From NCBI GenBank assembly GCA_934589145.1, contig CAKTNW010000004.1, positions 50,730-114,729 on the forward strand: a stretch of 64,000 nucleotides of DNA. The letters are read 5' to 3'. The DNA comes from an uncultured Oscillospiraceae bacterium (lineage in GTDB: Bacteria > Bacillota > Clostridia > Oscillospirales > Oscillospiraceae). Below, piece by piece: positions 1 through 8,507 of the stretch (within the stretch, counting starts at the first letter, position 1; the number at the start of each line of letters is the position of its first letter). The notes beneath the pieces were generated by a model. The model did no database searches, had not been told where the DNA came from, and saw only the letters and a program-made list of their open reading frames with translations. A program made the translations under genes and the position numbers.

Positions 1-674
1 GGGGATTGTGCCGCATCCAGCAGCTGGCCGCCGCAGAAGGGCTTCATGACGGTGATGGCCACGCCCTCCCGCTGGCAGCGGCGGTACATGTCATAGCGTT
101 CGCTGTTCCCGCCGATGCCGAAGTCACCCTGGCCGTAGTCGTAGGCGGGGTTGATGCTGAACATCACCACGTCCACGATGCCCATGTCCAGCACCTTGTT
201 CACCAGCGCCGGGGTATGGGAGGACAGGCCGATGTGGCGGATGACGCCCTGCTTTTTCAGGTCGAGAACGTAGTCCAGCACGCCGTTTGCCTGATAGGCG
301 GCCAGGTCGCTCTCCTCGTCCAGACAGTGGATGAAGCCCACGTCGATATAGTCGGTCTGCAGCTTCTCCAGCTGCCACGCCACGGATTTTTTGATCTCGT
401 CCAGCTCTGTTGTCCAGCCGTACTCGCCGGAGGTATAGTCCGCACCGAAATGGATCTGGAGATACACCTTATCCCGGATGCCCTGCAGCGCCTTGCCGTA
501 GGCGGCGAAGATGGCGGCATGGCCGCCGGCCATATCGAAATAGTTGACGCCGCTTTCATAGGCGGCGCGGACGGTAGCGATGATCTCCTCCTCCGGCTGC
601 GCGCCGATCACGGACGAGCCCATGCCGATGACGCTGATCTTTTCACCGCCGTGGGGCAGAATACGGTATTCCAT
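1..674 (-). CDS. Aldo/keto reductase family protein (partial, 3' end outside window)
   Basis: The first 224 codons of a minus-strand gene that runs off the left edge. The N-terminus (MEYRILPHGGEKISVIGMGS) and the pattern NYFDMA ... DYIDVGFIHC ... GVIRHIGLSSH ... SINPAYDYG ... MKPFCGG follow the TIM-barrel of aldo/keto reductases, NAD(P)H-dependent cytoplasmic oxidoreductases. The start at 674 has a GAGGAGGG ribosome-binding site just upstream. The catalytic His in GFIHC and the Asp in YFDMA are visible, but the usual Tyr (DTAxxYG) lies in AGGH context and the usual Lys (ATKFG) reads QIHFG. From memory this fits a clostridial subfamily rather than decay of this copy. Members of related groups carry a C-terminal ferredoxin-like domain, which cannot be seen here. 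Substrate unknown. Confidence 0.85.
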   Translation of the reverse strand, partial: MEYRILPHGGEKISVIGMGSSVIGAQPEEEIIATVRAAYESGVNYFDMAGGHAAIFAAYGKALQGIRDKVYLQIHFGADYTSGEYGWTTELDEIKKSVAWQLEKLQTDYIDVGFIHCLDEESDLAAYQANGVLDYVLDLKKQGVIRHIGLSSHTPALVNKVLDMGIVDVVMFSINPAYDYGQGDFGIGGNSERYDMYRRCQREGVAITVMKPFCGGQLLDAAQS

Positions 675-725
675 AGAAACCCTCCTCGTTTACTTCATCC
701 GGACGCGCCGACCGGTGCGTCCGCC

Positions 726-2084
726 TTACGCCAGAATGTCGGTCAGATCGTCCAGGCCGGTGGCCTGGGTGACCACCACGACGTGGTCGCCGTCCTCGAT
801 AGTGGTCATACCGCCGGGGATGATGGTGTGCAGATCCCGGACGATGGCGGCCACCAGCAGGCCCTTGCGCAGGGTAAGATCCTTCAGGGGCCTGCCCAGC
901 ACGGCGTGGCTGGAGGCGGTGGCGGTGAAGGACAGCGCCTCCACATGGCCGCCCAGCATCTTGTATAGGCTCTCCACCTTGCTGCCCTCGGCGTTGCCCA
1001 GGGCCCGGACATACCGCAGGATCTGGCTGGAGATGATGTCCTTGGGTGAGATGATGGAGTCGATGCCGGTGCTGTTGACCAGCTCCATGTAGTTGGGGCG
1101 GGTCATCTTGGCCAGCACCTTGGGTACGCCGCTGCGCTGGGCGTGCATGGCCATCAGCAGGTTCTCCTCGTCCCGGTTGGTGACGGCCACAAAGGCGTCG
1201 GTATCCAGAATGCCCTCCTGCTGCAGAAGGGTGTTGTCGGTGCCGTCGCCCTGGATCACCAGCACATGGGGCAGCTGGGCCGACAGACGCAGGCATTTGT
1301 CGGCGTCCATCTCCACGATGCGGACGCTGGTGTTGGTTTTTTGCAGTTCCCAGGCCAGATACATGGCGCTGCGGCTGCCGCCCAGCACCGAGACCTTCTT
1401 CACCTTCTGCCAGGTGCGGCCCATGTCCTTCAGCATCCGCTGCAGCTCCGGCTTGGCGCCCAGCATGTACACACGGTCGCCCGCGGCGGGGGTGAAGTTG
1501 CCGTCGGGAATGATATATTCGCCCTGATGCTCCGCCGCGCAGATCAGCACCTCCGCCTGACGCAGGCGGTGGGACTGGCTCAGGGGCACGCCGCAGATGG
1601 TGTCGCTGTCCGACACCTGAAAGCCGATCATGTCGATGCGGCCCCGGGCAAAGGGCTCCACGCTGAAGGCAGCGGGGAAAGCCAGGATCCGGGCGATCTC
1701 CTGGGCGGCGGCCAGATCGGGGTTGATGACCATGTCCAGGCCGATCTCCTTTTTCAGCATCTCCTCGTCCCGGCGATAGTCGGTGTTGCGAACCCGGGCG
1801 ATGGTGTGGCCCGCCCCCAGCTTTTTGGCGATCAGGCAGCACACCAGGTTGATCTCATCCTGGTTGGTGACGGCAATGACCAGGTCGGCAGTGCGGACAC
1901 CGGCCTCGATCAGCACGCTGATGCTGGCGCCGTTGCCCTCCACGCACAGCACGTCCATGGTGCTCTCCGCCTTGCGCAGGGCGTTGGTGTTGGCGTCCAC
2001 CATGACGATGTCGTGATCCTCCTCCGCCAGAGAATTGGCGATGGCATATCCCACCTTGCCGTTGCCGACAATGATAATTTTCAT
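726..2084 (-). CDS. trkA: TrkA-type potassium uptake regulatory protein (two RCK modules)
   Basis: 452 aa peripheral membrane protein that binds NAD(H) and gates Trk/Ktr potassium channels. It opens with MKIIIVGNGKVGYAIA, a Rossmann GxGxxG motif, and has the order TrkA_N (about 1-120), TrkA_C (about 140-220), a second TrkA_N (about 228-345, beginning VSVLGGSRSAMYLA) and a second TrkA_C (to the end), the doubled architecture typical of TrkA rather than single-module KtrA. The ATG at 2084 is preferred over an in-frame codon 17 residues earlier because AGGAGGATC lies directly upstream. No TrkH or TrkG membrane partner lies next to it, so the channel subunit must be outside the window or elsewhere. 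The second nucleotide motif (GGSRSA) is less canonical than the first. It ends 51 bp before the aldo/keto reductase start. Confidence 0.95.
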   Translation of the reverse strand: MKIIIVGNGKVGYAIANSLAEEDHDIVMVDANTNALRKAESTMDVLCVEGNGASISVLIEAGVRTADLVIAVTNQDEINLVCCLIAKKLGAGHTIARVRNTDYRRDEEMLKKEIGLDMVINPDLAAAQEIARILAFPAAFSVEPFARGRIDMIGFQVSDSDTICGVPLSQSHRLRQAEVLICAAEHQGEYIIPDGNFTPAAGDRVYMLGAKPELQRMLKDMGRTWQKVKKVSVLGGSRSAMYLAWELQKTNTSVRIVEMDADKCLRLSAQLPHVLVIQGDGTDNTLLQQEGILDTDAFVAVTNRDEENLLMAMHAQRSGVPKVLAKMTRPNYMELVNSTGIDSIISPKDIISSQILRYVRALGNAEGSKVESLYKMLGGHVEALSFTATASSHAVLGRPLKDLTLRKGLLVAAIVRDLHTIIPGGMTTIEDGDHVVVVTQATGLDDLTDILA

Positions 2085-2235
2085 AATGATCCTCCTGTGG
2101 GGCGTTTTCCGCCGCCACGCTACATATTTTAACACAGCTATGTAAAAAATAAAAGTGGTTTTTCCGGCAGGAAACGGGCGAAATGTCGATTTAAAATGGA
2201 AATTGTAAAAAAACTATTAAATTTTATCTTATATC

Positions 2236-2263
2236 TTGCTAAAAAAACCATTCGTGGTATAAT
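2236..2263 (+). promoter_or_regulatory. Sigma-A promoter for the HTH gene
   Basis: TTGCTA at 2236-2241 and TATAAT at 2258-2263 separated by 16 bp, in a strongly AT-rich gap between divergent trkA and the HTH gene. The ATG lies 64 bp downstream. The rest of the 243-bp gap is AT-rich without other clear signals. Confidence 0.7.
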
Positions 2264-2327
2264 GTTAATTGCCTAAAATTGGAAACTGCACAACCTAAAA
2301 GAACGTTAGAGTAAAGGACGGGAAACA

Positions 2328-2684
2328 ATGGATAACCTTACGAAGATCATCCGTGAAGAAATTGGCAAGCAGTATAAGAGCGTTCGCCAGTTTGCTTTTG
2401 CGGTAGGTGTTCCCCTTTCCACAGTGAACAGCGCGCTGCACAATGGCGTAGGCGGCTCCAGCTTTGACACGGTTCTGCGCCTGTGCAAGGTGCTGGGCAT
2501 CAAGGCTCTGGGCGACGACGCCGCATTCTATCTGACGGACGACACCGAAAAGCTGCTGACCCAGTATGCCAAGCTGGATGACTATGGCCGGCATACGATT
2601 TCCGCAGTGATGCAGGTGGAATACAACCGCTGCACCGAGCTGAGCAAACCCGATTTGGAGGAGCACAGCAGCGTCAATATCTGA
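2328..2684 (+). CDS. Small helix-turn-helix (Cro/CI-like) DNA-binding protein
   Basis: 118 aa. Residues about 5-60 (IIREEIGKQYKSVRQFAFAV, then GVPLSTVNSALHNG) have the lambda-repressor-like HTH pattern, with helix two at SVRQFAFAVG and the recognition helix at STVNSALHNG. The C-terminal half (about 75-118) is short and acidic, with no known ligand or peptidase domain. It probably binds DNA as a dimer. Targets are unknown; the divergent trkA gene shares the intergenic region, so control of trkA is possible but not shown. It is monocistronic: its own promoter lies upstream and a strong terminator follows. The start is supported by AAAGGACGGG before the ATG. Confidence 0.8.
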   Translation: MDNLTKIIREEIGKQYKSVRQFAFAVGVPLSTVNSALHNGVGGSSFDTVLRLCKVLGIKALGDDAAFYLTDDTEKLLTQYAKLDDYGRHTISAVMQVEYNRCTELSKPDLEEHSSVNI

Positions 2685-2714
2685 CGCAACGTTTTACTTG
2701 TGACAGGACAGAAA

Positions 2715-2754
2715 AGAGAACCGCATGGCTCAGCCATGCGGTTCTCTTTTTGTG
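2715..2754 (+). terminator. Intrinsic terminator after HTH gene (likely bidirectional)
   Basis: Arms AGAGAACCGCATGG and CCATGCGGTTCTCT (2715-2747) with a short loop, followed by TTTTT. The minus strand reads CTTTTC after the stem, so it may also stop transcription from the convergent YhgE operon ending at 2772. Confidence 0.85.
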
Positions 2755-2771
2755 TCTTGTTATGCGCTGCC

Positions 2772-4859
2772 TTACATAATGCCGGAGCGCGCCTTGCTCT
2801 CGGCAATGGCGGCGTTCAGCTTCCGGGCCGGATAATACACCAGCAGGCCGAACACGGTGAAGATCACGCACATGCCCAGCAGGATCAGGGCGCAGTTGCG
2901 ATAGGTGTGACCGTACATGCCGCCGATGGTCTCGCGGATCATGTCCATGCCGTAGTGGAAGGGCATCAGGAAATAGAGCTTCTGGAACAGCATGGGCAGC
3001 ACATGGATGGGGTAGGAGCCGCCGGAGCCCGCCACCTGGATCACCATGATGATGACGGCGGCGGCCATGCCCACATTGTCCAGGGCGTAGACCAGGCCGA
3101 AGTTCATCATGGCAAAATTCAGCGAACAGATGCAGCAGGCCAGCACGAACCGTGCCGGTTCCACGCACTGGATGCCCACGAAGTACAGACAGCCGAAGGC
3201 CGTCACCAGCGCCTGGGCCATGCCCACGAAGAAGAACAGCGTGAAGCGGCCGAAGTACCGCTCGACGGCCCGATAGCCCAGAAATTGGGGCTGGGTCACC
3301 GGAACCTTGATCATCACCGCCGCCAGCAGCGAGCCCACGAACAGCGCCAGCATGATGTAGTAGGGGGACATGGCGGAGCCGTAGTCGCCGATCTCGTAGG
3401 CGATCTCCGTGTTCATCTGCACCGGGGAGGCCAGATAGTCGGCAATGCCGTCGGGGTTGTTCTCCAGCATGTCCATGAACTCCCGGAAGGCGGCGCTGTC
3501 GGTGATGCGGCGGACGTCGGCCTCCATGTCCGCCAGATAGCCGGACACGGTGTCTGCCAGCGTGGCACCTGCCGCCAGGGTGTTCTGGGACTGGGCCAGG
3601 GCGTTGGCATAGCCGGTCAGGGTGCTGGACAGGCCGCTCAATTTGCCGGAGCCGCTTTTCAGCAGCTCCTGGATGGAATCCAGGGCGGCCAGGGCCTTGT
3701 CATTCTTGTCGTGGATGAAGTCGTTGACCTTGTCGTTGGTCTCCAGCGCCGCCGCCCGGACGGTCTGGCGTACCTCCGCCAGCTTGTCCAGCAGCGCGTC
3801 CTTTACGGCGGAGTCACCGAAGTTGGCGATGTCGTCCCGGAGCTGGGCCAGCTTATCCACGGCGGCGTCGATCTTGTCCGCCAGCTGGGGCGCCTGCTCC
3901 TTCAGGCTGATCAGCCGGGCGGTCACGTCGTCGATCTGCTGCAGAAGCTGCTGCTGCAGCAGGGAGGGATCCTCCGCGGTGCCCCAGCCCCGCAGCTTGT
4001 CCTCCAGATCGGTCAGGCTCTTGTCGATGGCGTTCAGGATATTCAGCACGTCATTGGACGCGCCGTCCGCCGTGTCGGAGCCGCCGCTGATGATGTCGCC
4101 CACGCCGCCCACGGCGTTGGACGCGCCGATCAGCACGCCGTTCACGTCATCCACTGTGACGGCGGAGGCGGTCAGCAGGTCGTCGGCGTTGTCCATCACG
4201 TCCTCCAGCGACCGCAGGATCTTGCTGAGCTGGTTCATCTGCCACTGGGCATCCTGCAGCTTCTCGATAAGGCCGTTGGCGATGTCCTCACTGTCCAGGC
4301 CCAGGGCCTTGAACACGGAGCTGGCGGTGGTCAGGGCATCGGCCACCTTTTCGATGATGGTGTTGTTGATCTCTTCCTGCACGGCGGTCTTGGCCTTGCC
4401 GGTGATCTTGGGGGCGATGGCGTTCTTTTTCTCGTTTTCATAGTACTGGATCTGGGGATGCTCCAGCTCGCCGTCCAGCAGGCTGACGAAATCAGCGGTG
4501 AACTCCGCCGGGACGATCAGCGCCGCGTAGTAGTCACCGGCGTACACGCCATCCAGGGCGGTCTCCTGATCCTCCAGAAAGACCCAGCCCATCTGGTCGT
4601 TGGTCTGCAGGCCGTCCATCACCAGTGAGCCGATGTTCAGCTGCAGGCCCAGGATCTCGCAGCCCTCATCCTCGTTGGCCACGGCCACCTTGATGTTGCC
4701 GGTGGAGGCAGGGCCGTAGGGGTCCCAGTTGGAGAGAATGTTGAACCATGCGTACAGGCAGGGCACCAGGCACAGGCCCATCATCACCACGACGGCCACC
4801 ACGCTGGCGGTCAGCCGCTGCCAGTCGGCGCGGAAAACGCTCCATATGCGCTTGATCAT
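2772..4859 (-). CDS. YhgE/Pip family membrane protein (copy 2 of the operon)
   Basis: 695 aa. An N-terminal membrane segment (about 15-37) ends in the family signature LVPCLYAWFNILSNWDPYG, followed by a periplasmic-face segment (about 45-170) with DYYAALIVPAEFT, a long helical, coiled-coil-rich stalk (about 180-500), and a C-terminal ABC-2-like membrane domain of about five to six helices (about 515-690). YhgE/Pip proteins act as phage receptors or in type VII secretion and drug tolerance in other Firmicutes; the role here is unknown. The start overlaps the stop of the upstream gene as ATGA, so translation is probably coupled. It is the last gene of a three-gene operon with a paralogue at 5511-7568. 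Confidence 0.9.
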   Translation of the reverse strand: MIKRIWSVFRADWQRLTASVVAVVVMMGLCLVPCLYAWFNILSNWDPYGPASTGNIKVAVANEDEGCEILGLQLNIGSLVMDGLQTNDQMGWVFLEDQETALDGVYAGDYYAALIVPAEFTADFVSLLDGELEHPQIQYYENEKKNAIAPKITGKAKTAVQEEINNTIIEKVADALTTASSVFKALGLDSEDIANGLIEKLQDAQWQMNQLSKILRSLEDVMDNADDLLTASAVTVDDVNGVLIGASNAVGGVGDIISGGSDTADGASNDVLNILNAIDKSLTDLEDKLRGWGTAEDPSLLQQQLLQQIDDVTARLISLKEQAPQLADKIDAAVDKLAQLRDDIANFGDSAVKDALLDKLAEVRQTVRAAALETNDKVNDFIHDKNDKALAALDSIQELLKSGSGKLSGLSSTLTGYANALAQSQNTLAAGATLADTVSGYLADMEADVRRITDSAAFREFMDMLENNPDGIADYLASPVQMNTEIAYEIGDYGSAMSPYYIMLALFVGSLLAAVMIKVPVTQPQFLGYRAVERYFGRFTLFFFVGMAQALVTAFGCLYFVGIQCVEPARFVLACCICSLNFAMMNFGLVYALDNVGMAAAVIIMVIQVAGSGGSYPIHVLPMLFQKLYFLMPFHYGMDMIRETIGGMYGHTYRNCALILLGMCVIFTVFGLLVYYPARKLNAAIAESKARSGIM

Positions 4860-5494
4860 TCCTCCACCTCCTTCCGGGAAGGCTCCTGGGCCGCCTGGGT
4901 CTCCAGATCAGCCGACAGGGCTTGCAGCGCCTGTGCCAGCCGGGACAGATCGGCGGCCATCTTCTGGGGATCGGACTTCAGGATGGCGTCCATATCCAGG
5001 GGGATGGCGGCGGGGCCGTCCACCGCCACGGGGCGGGCGCCCTCCTTCGGCATGGGCAGGGTGACGGCGCGGTGATCGCTCTCCGCGGGCGTGGGCTGAA
5101 CGCCCTGCGCCTCCTCCTCTTCGGCCAGCTCCTCGCCCTTCCACTTCAGCAGTTGGGGCAGGCGGGCCGTGCGGCTGAGCTGGGGCAGGGCGATCAACTG
5201 GCCCAGCGTCTCCTGCTCCTCCTGGGTGATGTCCCGCAGCTTCTTCTGCAGCTCATAGTCCATGTACTCCACGCCAATCAGGTACGCCGACAGGGCGAAC
5301 ATGGACAATATCCACAGGATCAGGGTAAAGACCCGGTTGCCCTCCGCCAGGAACATCAGCAGCAGAAGGCCCACGGTGACGATCACCAGCGCCCGCATAC
5401 CGGTGCGGATGCGCTGCTGGTTGGCTTTGTGCAGGGCGGCCACTGCCTCCAGCAGCCGGTCATAGAGCTGATGGTACTTTTCTTCCAGAGTCAT
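4856..5494 (-). CDS. Membrane protein of unknown function in YhgE operon
   Basis: 212 aa from the ATG at 5494 (a GTG four codons earlier is possible, but the GGAGG site abuts it and leaves no spacing). Residues about 20-40 are helical, two hydrophobic segments follow (ALVIVTVGLLLLMFLA and TLILWILSMFALSAYLIG), then a long charged cytoplasmic tail containing QEEQETLGQL and a C-terminal amphipathic region (LSRLAQALQALSADLE) likely to form a coiled coil. No enzymatic motif is seen. It lies between two YhgE/Pip genes, 17 bp after the first and overlapping the second by 4 bp, so a structural or assembly role with those proteins is likely (inference). Confidence 0.75.
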   Translation of the reverse strand: MTLEEKYHQLYDRLLEAVAALHKANQQRIRTGMRALVIVTVGLLLLMFLAEGNRVFTLILWILSMFALSAYLIGVEYMDYELQKKLRDITQEEQETLGQLIALPQLSRTARLPQLLKWKGEELAEEEEAQGVQPTPAESDHRAVTLPMPKEGARPVAVDGPAAIPLDMDAILKSDPQKMAADLSRLAQALQALSADLETQAAQEPSRKEVEE

Positions 5495-5510
5495 AAAGCG
5501 GCACACCTCC

Positions 5511-7568
5511 TCAGAACAGCTCAGTCTCTTCCAGCTTGGCCTCCATGAAGTGGTTCAGCCCCATGAAGGGCCGCCGCACCAGCAGGCCGATGATCAGCGC
5601 CGCGGCGCAGAACAGCAGCAGGAAGAGAAGCTGCGTGACGTAGTACTCGCCATACAGGCCGCAGATGCACTCGCGCATGGCGTCGATGGCGTAGGGGAAG
5701 GGGAAGAAGCGGTAGATCTTCTGATAGACCTCCGGCAGCAGCTCGATGGGGAAGGTGCCGGAGGAGCCGGCGATCTGCAGCACCATGACCACCACCACGA
5801 TAGCCTTGCCCACGTCGCCGAAGGACAGGGCCAGGGAGTAGATCAGCAGGCTGAAGGTCAGGGCCGTCAGCGCGCCGGTCAGGTACAGCAGGCCCGGATG
5901 CAGGCATTGGATCTTCAGCAGGAACAGGTCGCCGGTGATGATGACCGCCGCCTGGATCTGGCTCAGCAGGAAGAAGATGATATATCGGCCGAAGAACAGC
6001 TCACGGGGCTTGGGGTCGATCAGACCGTCCAGCCGGGCGTGGGGCTTGATGATGGCCACCAGAATGACGCCGCCCACCCAGATGGCCAGCACCGTATAGA
6101 AGGGGGCCATGGCGGAGCCGTAGTTCTCGATGGGATAGATGGGGGTGACGGTGGTCTGCACCATCTGGGAGAAGTACTGGCCGTACTCCTCCGGGTCGCC
6201 GCCCAGGATCTCCAGCAGAAGATCCAGATATTCGCTGTCGGTGAGATCCTGCAGCTTGTCAACCAGGTCGGACACCGACTGGGACAGCCGCTGGGCGGCG
6301 GGCCGCAGCAGCTCCATGGTCTCGTCCAGGGCCAGCGCCGTGTTGGCCAGGGCATTGCGGACGGCCCGGGCGTCGTCGGCCAGATCCTTCACATTGCCCA
6401 CGGAGGCGGTGATCTGGCTCATGACGTAGTCCAGATCCTGCCGCAGGTCGTCGGCGGTGGGCAGCAGCTTGCCGGTCAGATCGCCGATGGCGGCGATGAT
6501 GTCCCGGCAGTCCTTGATGGCGGTCTGCAGATCGTCGTTGTCCGGCAGGGCGGCCAGACGGCTCTGCAGGGCGTAGCACCTGTCGGCGATGTCACGGGCG
6601 ATCCGGGCGGCCAGATGGCCGGGGGACTGCTGCTCCAGCCGGTCGGCCCAGGCGGTGAGCTGATCGCCCATCTGCCCCATGGCGGCGGCAGCCTCCTCGA
6701 TGGCCTGGCGGGCCTCCTCCAGCTTGCTGTCGTCCATGGCGGCCTGCTGGATCTTGTCCAGGGCCCGCTGCACCTTCTCCAGGGCGGCGTAGATGGTTCG
6801 GTCGATCTGGGCCACGGTCTCCAGGATCTTGTCGCCGTCCGGCAGCTTGTTGTTGATGTCCTGGATGATCTGGGCCAGCCTGCCCGCGTCGATGTCCACG
6901 GTGCTGTTGCTTCGGGCGGCGTCAAAGGCGTCCATGGTGGCCCGGCAGCCCGCCAGCAGATCCTGCACCTGATAGAACAGGCCCTTCACCGCCGTCTCGG
7001 GATCGTCCGCCGTCAGGTCGGCGGCCAGCAGGTTGGCCTGGGTCATCACCCGGCCGATGACCACCTCCAGATAGTTCTCGCTGATGGAGCGCTTCAGACT
7101 CTCCACCGCGGTGTCGGTGATCTTGGTGGCCACGGCGTTCTTCTTGGCGTTTTCATAGTAGGTGATGGTGGGCTTGCCGGTCCACTCCGTCAGCATGTGG
7201 TACATCTTATAGGAGAAATCCTTGTCGATGACCACCGCGGCGTAGTAATCCCCGGCGTATACGCCGTCCTTGGCCTGCTTTTCGCTGTCCACCACGACCC
7301 AGTTGATGCTGGTGGCCTCCCGCAGGTCGTTGACCACGTCCTCGCCCTTGTTGACGTACACGCCGTCCTCGTCGGTGTAGCCCTTGTCCAGCGAGGCCAG
7401 GGCGATGGAGATCCCGCCGGTGTTGCCGTAGGGATCCCAGTTGGAATAGATGTTCAGCCATGCGTACAGGCTGGGCAGCACGGCGATGGCTACCACCACC
7501 GCGCAGGCAAAGAAGCATTTGCTCAGCGTTTTGATGTCGGTTTTGAATACCGTCCAGATATTGCGCAT
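5511..7568 (-). CDS. YhgE/Pip family membrane protein (copy 1 of the operon)
   Basis: 685 aa, first gene of the three-gene operon. The start at MRNIWTVF is chosen because GGGAGGGA precedes it; an in-frame codon six residues upstream has no site. It has the same plan as the 695-aa paralogue: one N-terminal helix followed by VLPSLYAWLNIYSNWDPYG, an extracytoplasmic domain with DYYAAVVIDKDFSYK, a long helical stalk rich in Gln, Asp and Leu (about 170-480), and a C-terminal multi-helix ABC-2-like domain with SSGTFPIELLPEVYQKIY. The two copies are clearly diverged, so they are probably distinct subunits rather than a recent duplication. The PadR gene is divergent 200 bp away. Confidence 0.9.
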   Translation of the reverse strand: MRNIWTVFKTDIKTLSKCFFACAVVVAIAVLPSLYAWLNIYSNWDPYGNTGGISIALASLDKGYTDEDGVYVNKGEDVVNDLREATSINWVVVDSEKQAKDGVYAGDYYAAVVIDKDFSYKMYHMLTEWTGKPTITYYENAKKNAVATKITDTAVESLKRSISENYLEVVIGRVMTQANLLAADLTADDPETAVKGLFYQVQDLLAGCRATMDAFDAARSNSTVDIDAGRLAQIIQDINNKLPDGDKILETVAQIDRTIYAALEKVQRALDKIQQAAMDDSKLEEARQAIEEAAAAMGQMGDQLTAWADRLEQQSPGHLAARIARDIADRCYALQSRLAALPDNDDLQTAIKDCRDIIAAIGDLTGKLLPTADDLRQDLDYVMSQITASVGNVKDLADDARAVRNALANTALALDETMELLRPAAQRLSQSVSDLVDKLQDLTDSEYLDLLLEILGGDPEEYGQYFSQMVQTTVTPIYPIENYGSAMAPFYTVLAIWVGGVILVAIIKPHARLDGLIDPKPRELFFGRYIIFFLLSQIQAAVIITGDLFLLKIQCLHPGLLYLTGALTALTFSLLIYSLALSFGDVGKAIVVVVMVLQIAGSSGTFPIELLPEVYQKIYRFFPFPYAIDAMRECICGLYGEYYVTQLLFLLLFCAAALIIGLLVRRPFMGLNHFMEAKLEETELF

Positions 7569-7721
7569 AGTCCCTCCCGATGCCACACAGGGTGATAATT
7601 CTACAATTTATCATTATACAGGAGCGGTTTGGAAAAATCCACCTTTTTTCACGGCTTTTTGACAAAAGAATACTCCGGGGGGGGGACGCGCGAAATTTGT
7701 CGAACTATTTTGCGTCGCAAA

Positions 7722-7741
7722 GTATTGAAATACAAAAGTAT
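7722..7741. promoter_or_regulatory. Candidate PadR operator
   Basis: GTAT, ATAC and GTAT blocks, each separated by four bases (7722-7741), form two interleaved inverted repeats over the -35 element of the PadR promoter. PadR-type repressors bind such ATAC/GTAT palindromes in other genes; the assignment here is inferred from position. Confidence 0.5.
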
Positions 7742-7753
7742 CTATGCTATAAA
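7725..7753 (+). promoter_or_regulatory. Sigma-A promoter for PadR-DUF1700 genes
   Basis: TTGAAA at 7725-7730, 17-bp spacer, TATAAA at 7748-7753, 17 bp before the chosen start. The inverted repeats described for the candidate operator overlap it. Confidence 0.7.
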
Positions 7754-7769
7754 AGATAAGGAAAGGGGC

Positions 7770-8129
7770 ATGATGCCAGTGGCCAGGGATACGTCACAGA
7801 GCAACTACCGGCGGGGCGTCATGTCGCTGGTGATCCTCTCGCTGCTGCGGGAGGAAAACATGTATGGTTATCAGCTCTGTCAGGAGATCGCGCGGCTCAG
7901 CGGCGGGCGGCTGACCATACAGGAAGGGTCGCTGTACCCGGTGCTGTACCGCTTGCAGGATCAGGGCCTGATCTCCGAGGATCGGGTGCTGGTGGGCAGA
8001 CGCATGACGCGGAACTACTACCATCTGGAGCAGGCCGGACGGGAACGTCTGACGGAGATGCAGGCGGAGTATGAGGAGATGACAGCGGGCGTTTTTGCCA
8101 TTATCCACAGAGAGGAGGCGGCGCGATGA
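7770..8129 (+). CDS. PadR family transcriptional regulator
   Basis: 119 aa winged-helix regulator. The segment RRGVMSLVILSLLREENMYGYQLCQEI is the PadR N-terminal helix, followed by the recognition region TIQEGSLYPVLYRLQDQGLI and the wing with RMTRNYYHLEQAGRERL. These proteins repress genes for membrane transport or stress and often respond to small molecules. Two adjacent ATG codons (7770 and 7773) are possible; AGGAAAGGGG precedes both, and the longer upstream reading frame runs through the promoter. It overlaps the following DUF1700-type gene by ATGA. Divergent YhgE/Pip genes are the obvious candidate targets besides its own promoter (inference). Confidence 0.92.
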   Translation: MMPVARDTSQSNYRRGVMSLVILSLLREENMYGYQLCQEIARLSGGRLTIQEGSLYPVLYRLQDQGLISEDRVLVGRRMTRNYYHLEQAGRERLTEMQAEYEEMTAGVFAIIHREEAAR

Positions 8130-8494
8130 CGGATAAGATTATTCGCCGTTACTGCCGCGCTGTGGGCAGCTATCTTCCCTGTTCCGTCCGGCAGAAGCGG
8201 CAGATCCTGCGGGATCTGCGCCAGCGGTTGGAGGAGTATCGCGGCGAGCATCCCGGCGACGCCGTGCCGGAGACACGGTTCGGTACGCCCCAGCAGGTGG
8301 CGGCAGGCTATGTGGATGACATGGATACCACGGAGCTGCTGCAGGCGCTGCGCTACCGGCGGCGTGTGACGGCGATTGCCGTGACGGGTGTGCTGACGGC
8401 GCTGGTAATTCTTACGGTGACCCTGTGCATTCAGCTGCACGATTATCACCAGTCTATAGATGGCTGGAACACTATGGTAATTATGGAAAAATAG
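8126..8494 (+). CDS. DUF1700/HAAS-type small membrane protein
   Basis: 122 aa. The N-terminal half (IRRYCRAVGSYLPC, then RQILRDLRQRLEEY and ETRFGTPQQVAAGYVDDM) has the helical pattern of the HAAS/DUF1700 domain, which is commonly encoded next to PadR regulators. A single hydrophobic helix follows (about 80-100, VTAIAVTGVLTALVILTVTL). The gene overlaps PadR by 4 bp and is probably translated with it. Such proteins are thought to sense or transmit envelope state to the regulator, but this is not established. Confidence 0.75.
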   Translation: MTDKIIRRYCRAVGSYLPCSVRQKRQILRDLRQRLEEYRGEHPGDAVPETRFGTPQQVAAGYVDDMDTTELLQALRYRRRVTAIAVTGVLTALVILTVTLCIQLHDYHQSIDGWNTMVIMEK

Positions 8495-8507
8495 AAGGGG
8501 ATATAAA

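Noticed and set aside
2700-7595. Long plus-strand frames (642 and 681 codons) opposite the YhgE operon
   Set aside because: Gln/Gly/His-rich translations with no motif, no RBS; shadows of the minus-strand genes.
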